From the NCBI GenBank assembly GCA_041686355.1, contig JAWLDZ010000103.1, positions 1 to 6,833 on the forward strand: a DNA stretch of 6,833 nt, given 5' to 3'. Origin of the DNA: DSBN01 sp041686355 (GTDB lineage Bacteria; Spirochaetota; Spirochaetia; DSM-16054; Sediminispirochaetaceae). A program made the position numbers and the translations under genes. The notes beneath the pieces are model-generated. The model was not told where the DNA came from. It worked only from the letters and a program-made list of their open reading frames with translations, and ran no database searches. How positions within the stretch are numbered: the first letter of the stretch is position 1; every line of letters begins with the position of its first letter. Shown here in pieces: positions 5,318 through 6,833 of this stretch.

Positions 5318-6833
5318 ATGAAAAGAATCGTACTGGAAATAAAAGAGAAAGGACTGCTGGATAAAAGCCAAGCCCAGATAGACCAGCTAAAGCAGGATCC
5401 CCATAACCTGATTCAAAAAGACGGGATGCGTTTGTACCCCCATTCTTTCTACCGGCGGGGAGAGGCCCTCTACCTCATGGCGATGCTGGACAATGTAAAA
5501 ATGCTCTACCGGATTTCCAACACCCCGGTACATGACGGGTTGGAAGGGGCGGAGGCGAAGGTCGAGGGGCTGCATGTGCTGGAGGCAGGGCTCACAAAAC
5601 AGAACGCCGAAGCCCTGCACAGGCTGTTTCCATTTACCACCCCGAAATCTCTGCGGGAGGAGCGGACCACCATCGGCTGTGGCGACCGCCTGGGCCTGGC
5701 CACCGCCGCACATCTGCGGGCAGTACGCAAGTTCAAGGCCTTCCCGGTGCTTGCCCAGCAGTCGATCCGGGAGCTTAACTTTACCGGACGGAATTTTGAA
5801 GGAGTAGTGACCGACGCCTCTTTCCTGGTCTTTCAGGAAGGGTATGAAGGCGGCTGGGGTGCCGACGGGGACCACCTCAAAACCATAGACGATATCGATG
5901 TAGCCCTGCAAGCAAAGATGCCGATGATCACCCTTGACCTGACCGCGGTACTGCATCCGGAAGCTGCCGATTATTCCGAGGAAAAACTGAAAAAGGATTT
6001 TGACAACCTCCCCCGGGAGGTCCGGGAGTACATTGTAAAATACTACAGCAAGCGTATTTTTAATATTGGCGAAGGAACTATTTCACTCAGCGAGAGCGAA
6101 GCCAGAAAGTGTGCGCTGATGTACTGGGATGCCCTGGAGTTTGCCGCCAAGGTCGACACTCACCTGCGAAGTAAGCGGGGGGATCAATACGACCTGGAGA
6201 TCAGCATTGATGAAACCACCTCACCAACCCTGCCTGCCCATCACCTATTTATCATTATGGAGCTGCAGCGCCGGGGAGTAACCGTAAATTCACTGGCCCC
6301 CCGCTTCATAGGTGACTTTCAGAAGGCCGTGGACTATATTGGGGTGGTAGACGTGTTCGAAAGGCAATTCAAGGTGCATTGCGATATTGCCAAGGCCCAC
6401 GGGGACTACAAGATTTCAATACACTCGGGGAGCGACAAATTTTCCGTATACCCGATTATTGGAAAACACACCCACGGAAAGCTGCACCTCAAAACCGCCG
6501 GAACCAGCTGGCTGGAGGCGCTGCGGACTATTTCCCAGGCGGATACCGAACTCTACCGGCTTATTCACCGCAAGGCAGCCGAGTACTACCCGGAAGCCCT
6601 AAAGAGCTACCATATTACCGCGGATATCTCGGTGCTGCCGAAACTCGAGGATACCTCGAATGAAGATTTGGGCAAGTTTTTAGAGATAAGCGAATCACGG
6701 CAGATGCTGCATATCACCTATGGTGGTCTGCTGAACGACCCTGAAGTGCGGGACCGGTTTTTCACAGCCCTTGCTGAGCATGAGGAGCTGCACTACGAGC
6801 TGCTGGAAAAACATTTTACAAAACATCTTGAGA
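5318..6833 (+). CDS. uxaE: Tagaturonate epimerase (tagaturonate/fructuronate 3-epimerase), partial at 3' end
   Basis: From ATG 5318 the frame is open for 505 codons to the window edge without a stop, so the C-terminus is missing, probably by little given the family size I recall (about 480-510). The protein resembles the UxaE family described from Thermotoga maritima TM0440, which interconverts D-tagaturonate and D-fructuronate. Recognisable stretches are NFTGRNFEGVVTDASF (154-169), GADGDHLKTIDDI (181-193), ISIDETTSPTLPAHH (295-309), SLAPRFIGDFQK (325-336) and YKISIHSGSDKFSVYP (364-379). The conserved D, E and H residues (D187? no motif proof; D298, E299, H308, H309, H369) are likely metal or substrate ligands, inferred only from conservation in memory. 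It is the last visible gene of the right arm, 51 bp after uxaC. With UxaC and UxuB it completes a route from galacturonate to mannonate. Its function is supported by sequence resemblance and by context, not by assay. Confidence 0.85.
   Translation, partial: MKRIVLEIKEKGLLDKSQAQIDQLKQDPHNLIQKDGMRLYPHSFYRRGEALYLMAMLDNVKMLYRISNTPVHDGLEGAEAKVEGLHVLEAGLTKQNAEALHRLFPFTTPKSLREERTTIGCGDRLGLATAAHLRAVRKFKAFPVLAQQSIRELNFTGRNFEGVVTDASFLVFQEGYEGGWGADGDHLKTIDDIDVALQAKMPMITLDLTAVLHPEAADYSEEKLKKDFDNLPREVREYIVKYYSKRIFNIGEGTISLSESEARKCALMYWDALEFAAKVDTHLRSKRGDQYDLEISIDETTSPTLPAHHLFIIMELQRRGVTVNSLAPRFIGDFQKAVDYIGVVDVFERQFKVHCDIAKAHGDYKISIHSGSDKFSVYPIIGKHTHGKLHLKTAGTSWLEALRTISQADTELYRLIHRKAAEYYPEALKSYHITADISVLPKLEDTSNEDLGKFLEISESRQMLHITYGGLLNDPEVRDRFFTALAEHEELHYELLEKHFTKHLE

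Noticed and set aside
5387..5956. Minus-strand open frame of 189 codons inside uxaE
   Set aside because: The plus-strand uxaE frame is open for more than 500 codons with family motifs. The antisense frame is a by-product.
6379..6663. Short plus-strand frames of 94 and 71 codons near the right end
   Set aside because: They lie within uxaE in the wrong frames. Their proline- and arginine-rich, low-meaning translations are typical of out-of-frame reading.

Overview
The window reads as a bacterial hexuronate (galacturonate/glucuronate) catabolism locus. It has two divergent transcription units separated by a 142-bp control region at 2010-2151. Taxonomy cannot be fixed from this piece alone. The moderate GC content, Shine-Dalgarno-led genes, sigma70-like promoters and the mix of bacterial sugar-acid enzymes would fit an anaerobic or fermentative bacterium. 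A spirochaete or another polysaccharide degrader is a guess, not a demonstrated assignment.

Left arm, minus strand: a HAD-superfamily hydrolase (1116-2009) is followed 12 bp later by a LarA/DUF2088-family protein (1103 to beyond the left edge). The second protein keeps the residues that hold the nickel-pincer cofactor in lactate racemase. Right arm, plus strand: a DeoR-family regulator (2152-2925), a short-chain dehydrogenase of the UxuB/fructuronate reductase type (3002-3823), uronate isomerase UxaC (3833-5266), and a tagaturonate epimerase UxaE homologue (5318 to beyond the right edge).

Control region: each arm has a recognisable promoter, and each promoter overlaps an inverted repeat built from TTTCGT half-sites. 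The simplest reading is that the DeoR-type protein controls both arms, including its own gene. A second candidate promoter with an extended -10 lies between the regulator and the dehydrogenase.

Working together: UxaC converts D-galacturonate to D-tagaturonate and D-glucuronate to D-fructuronate. UxaE interconverts tagaturonate and fructuronate, and UxuB reduces fructuronate to D-mannonate. The three right-arm enzymes therefore funnel both hexuronates to mannonate without tagaturonate reductase (UxaB) or altronate dehydratase (UxaA). Mannonate dehydratase (UxuA), KDG kinase, KDPG aldolase and transporters are not in the window. The LarA-like protein may be a 2-hydroxyacid (aldonate) epimerase acting on a product of this pathway, for example mannonate to gluconate. 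That link is inference, and it is the most interesting point in the window.
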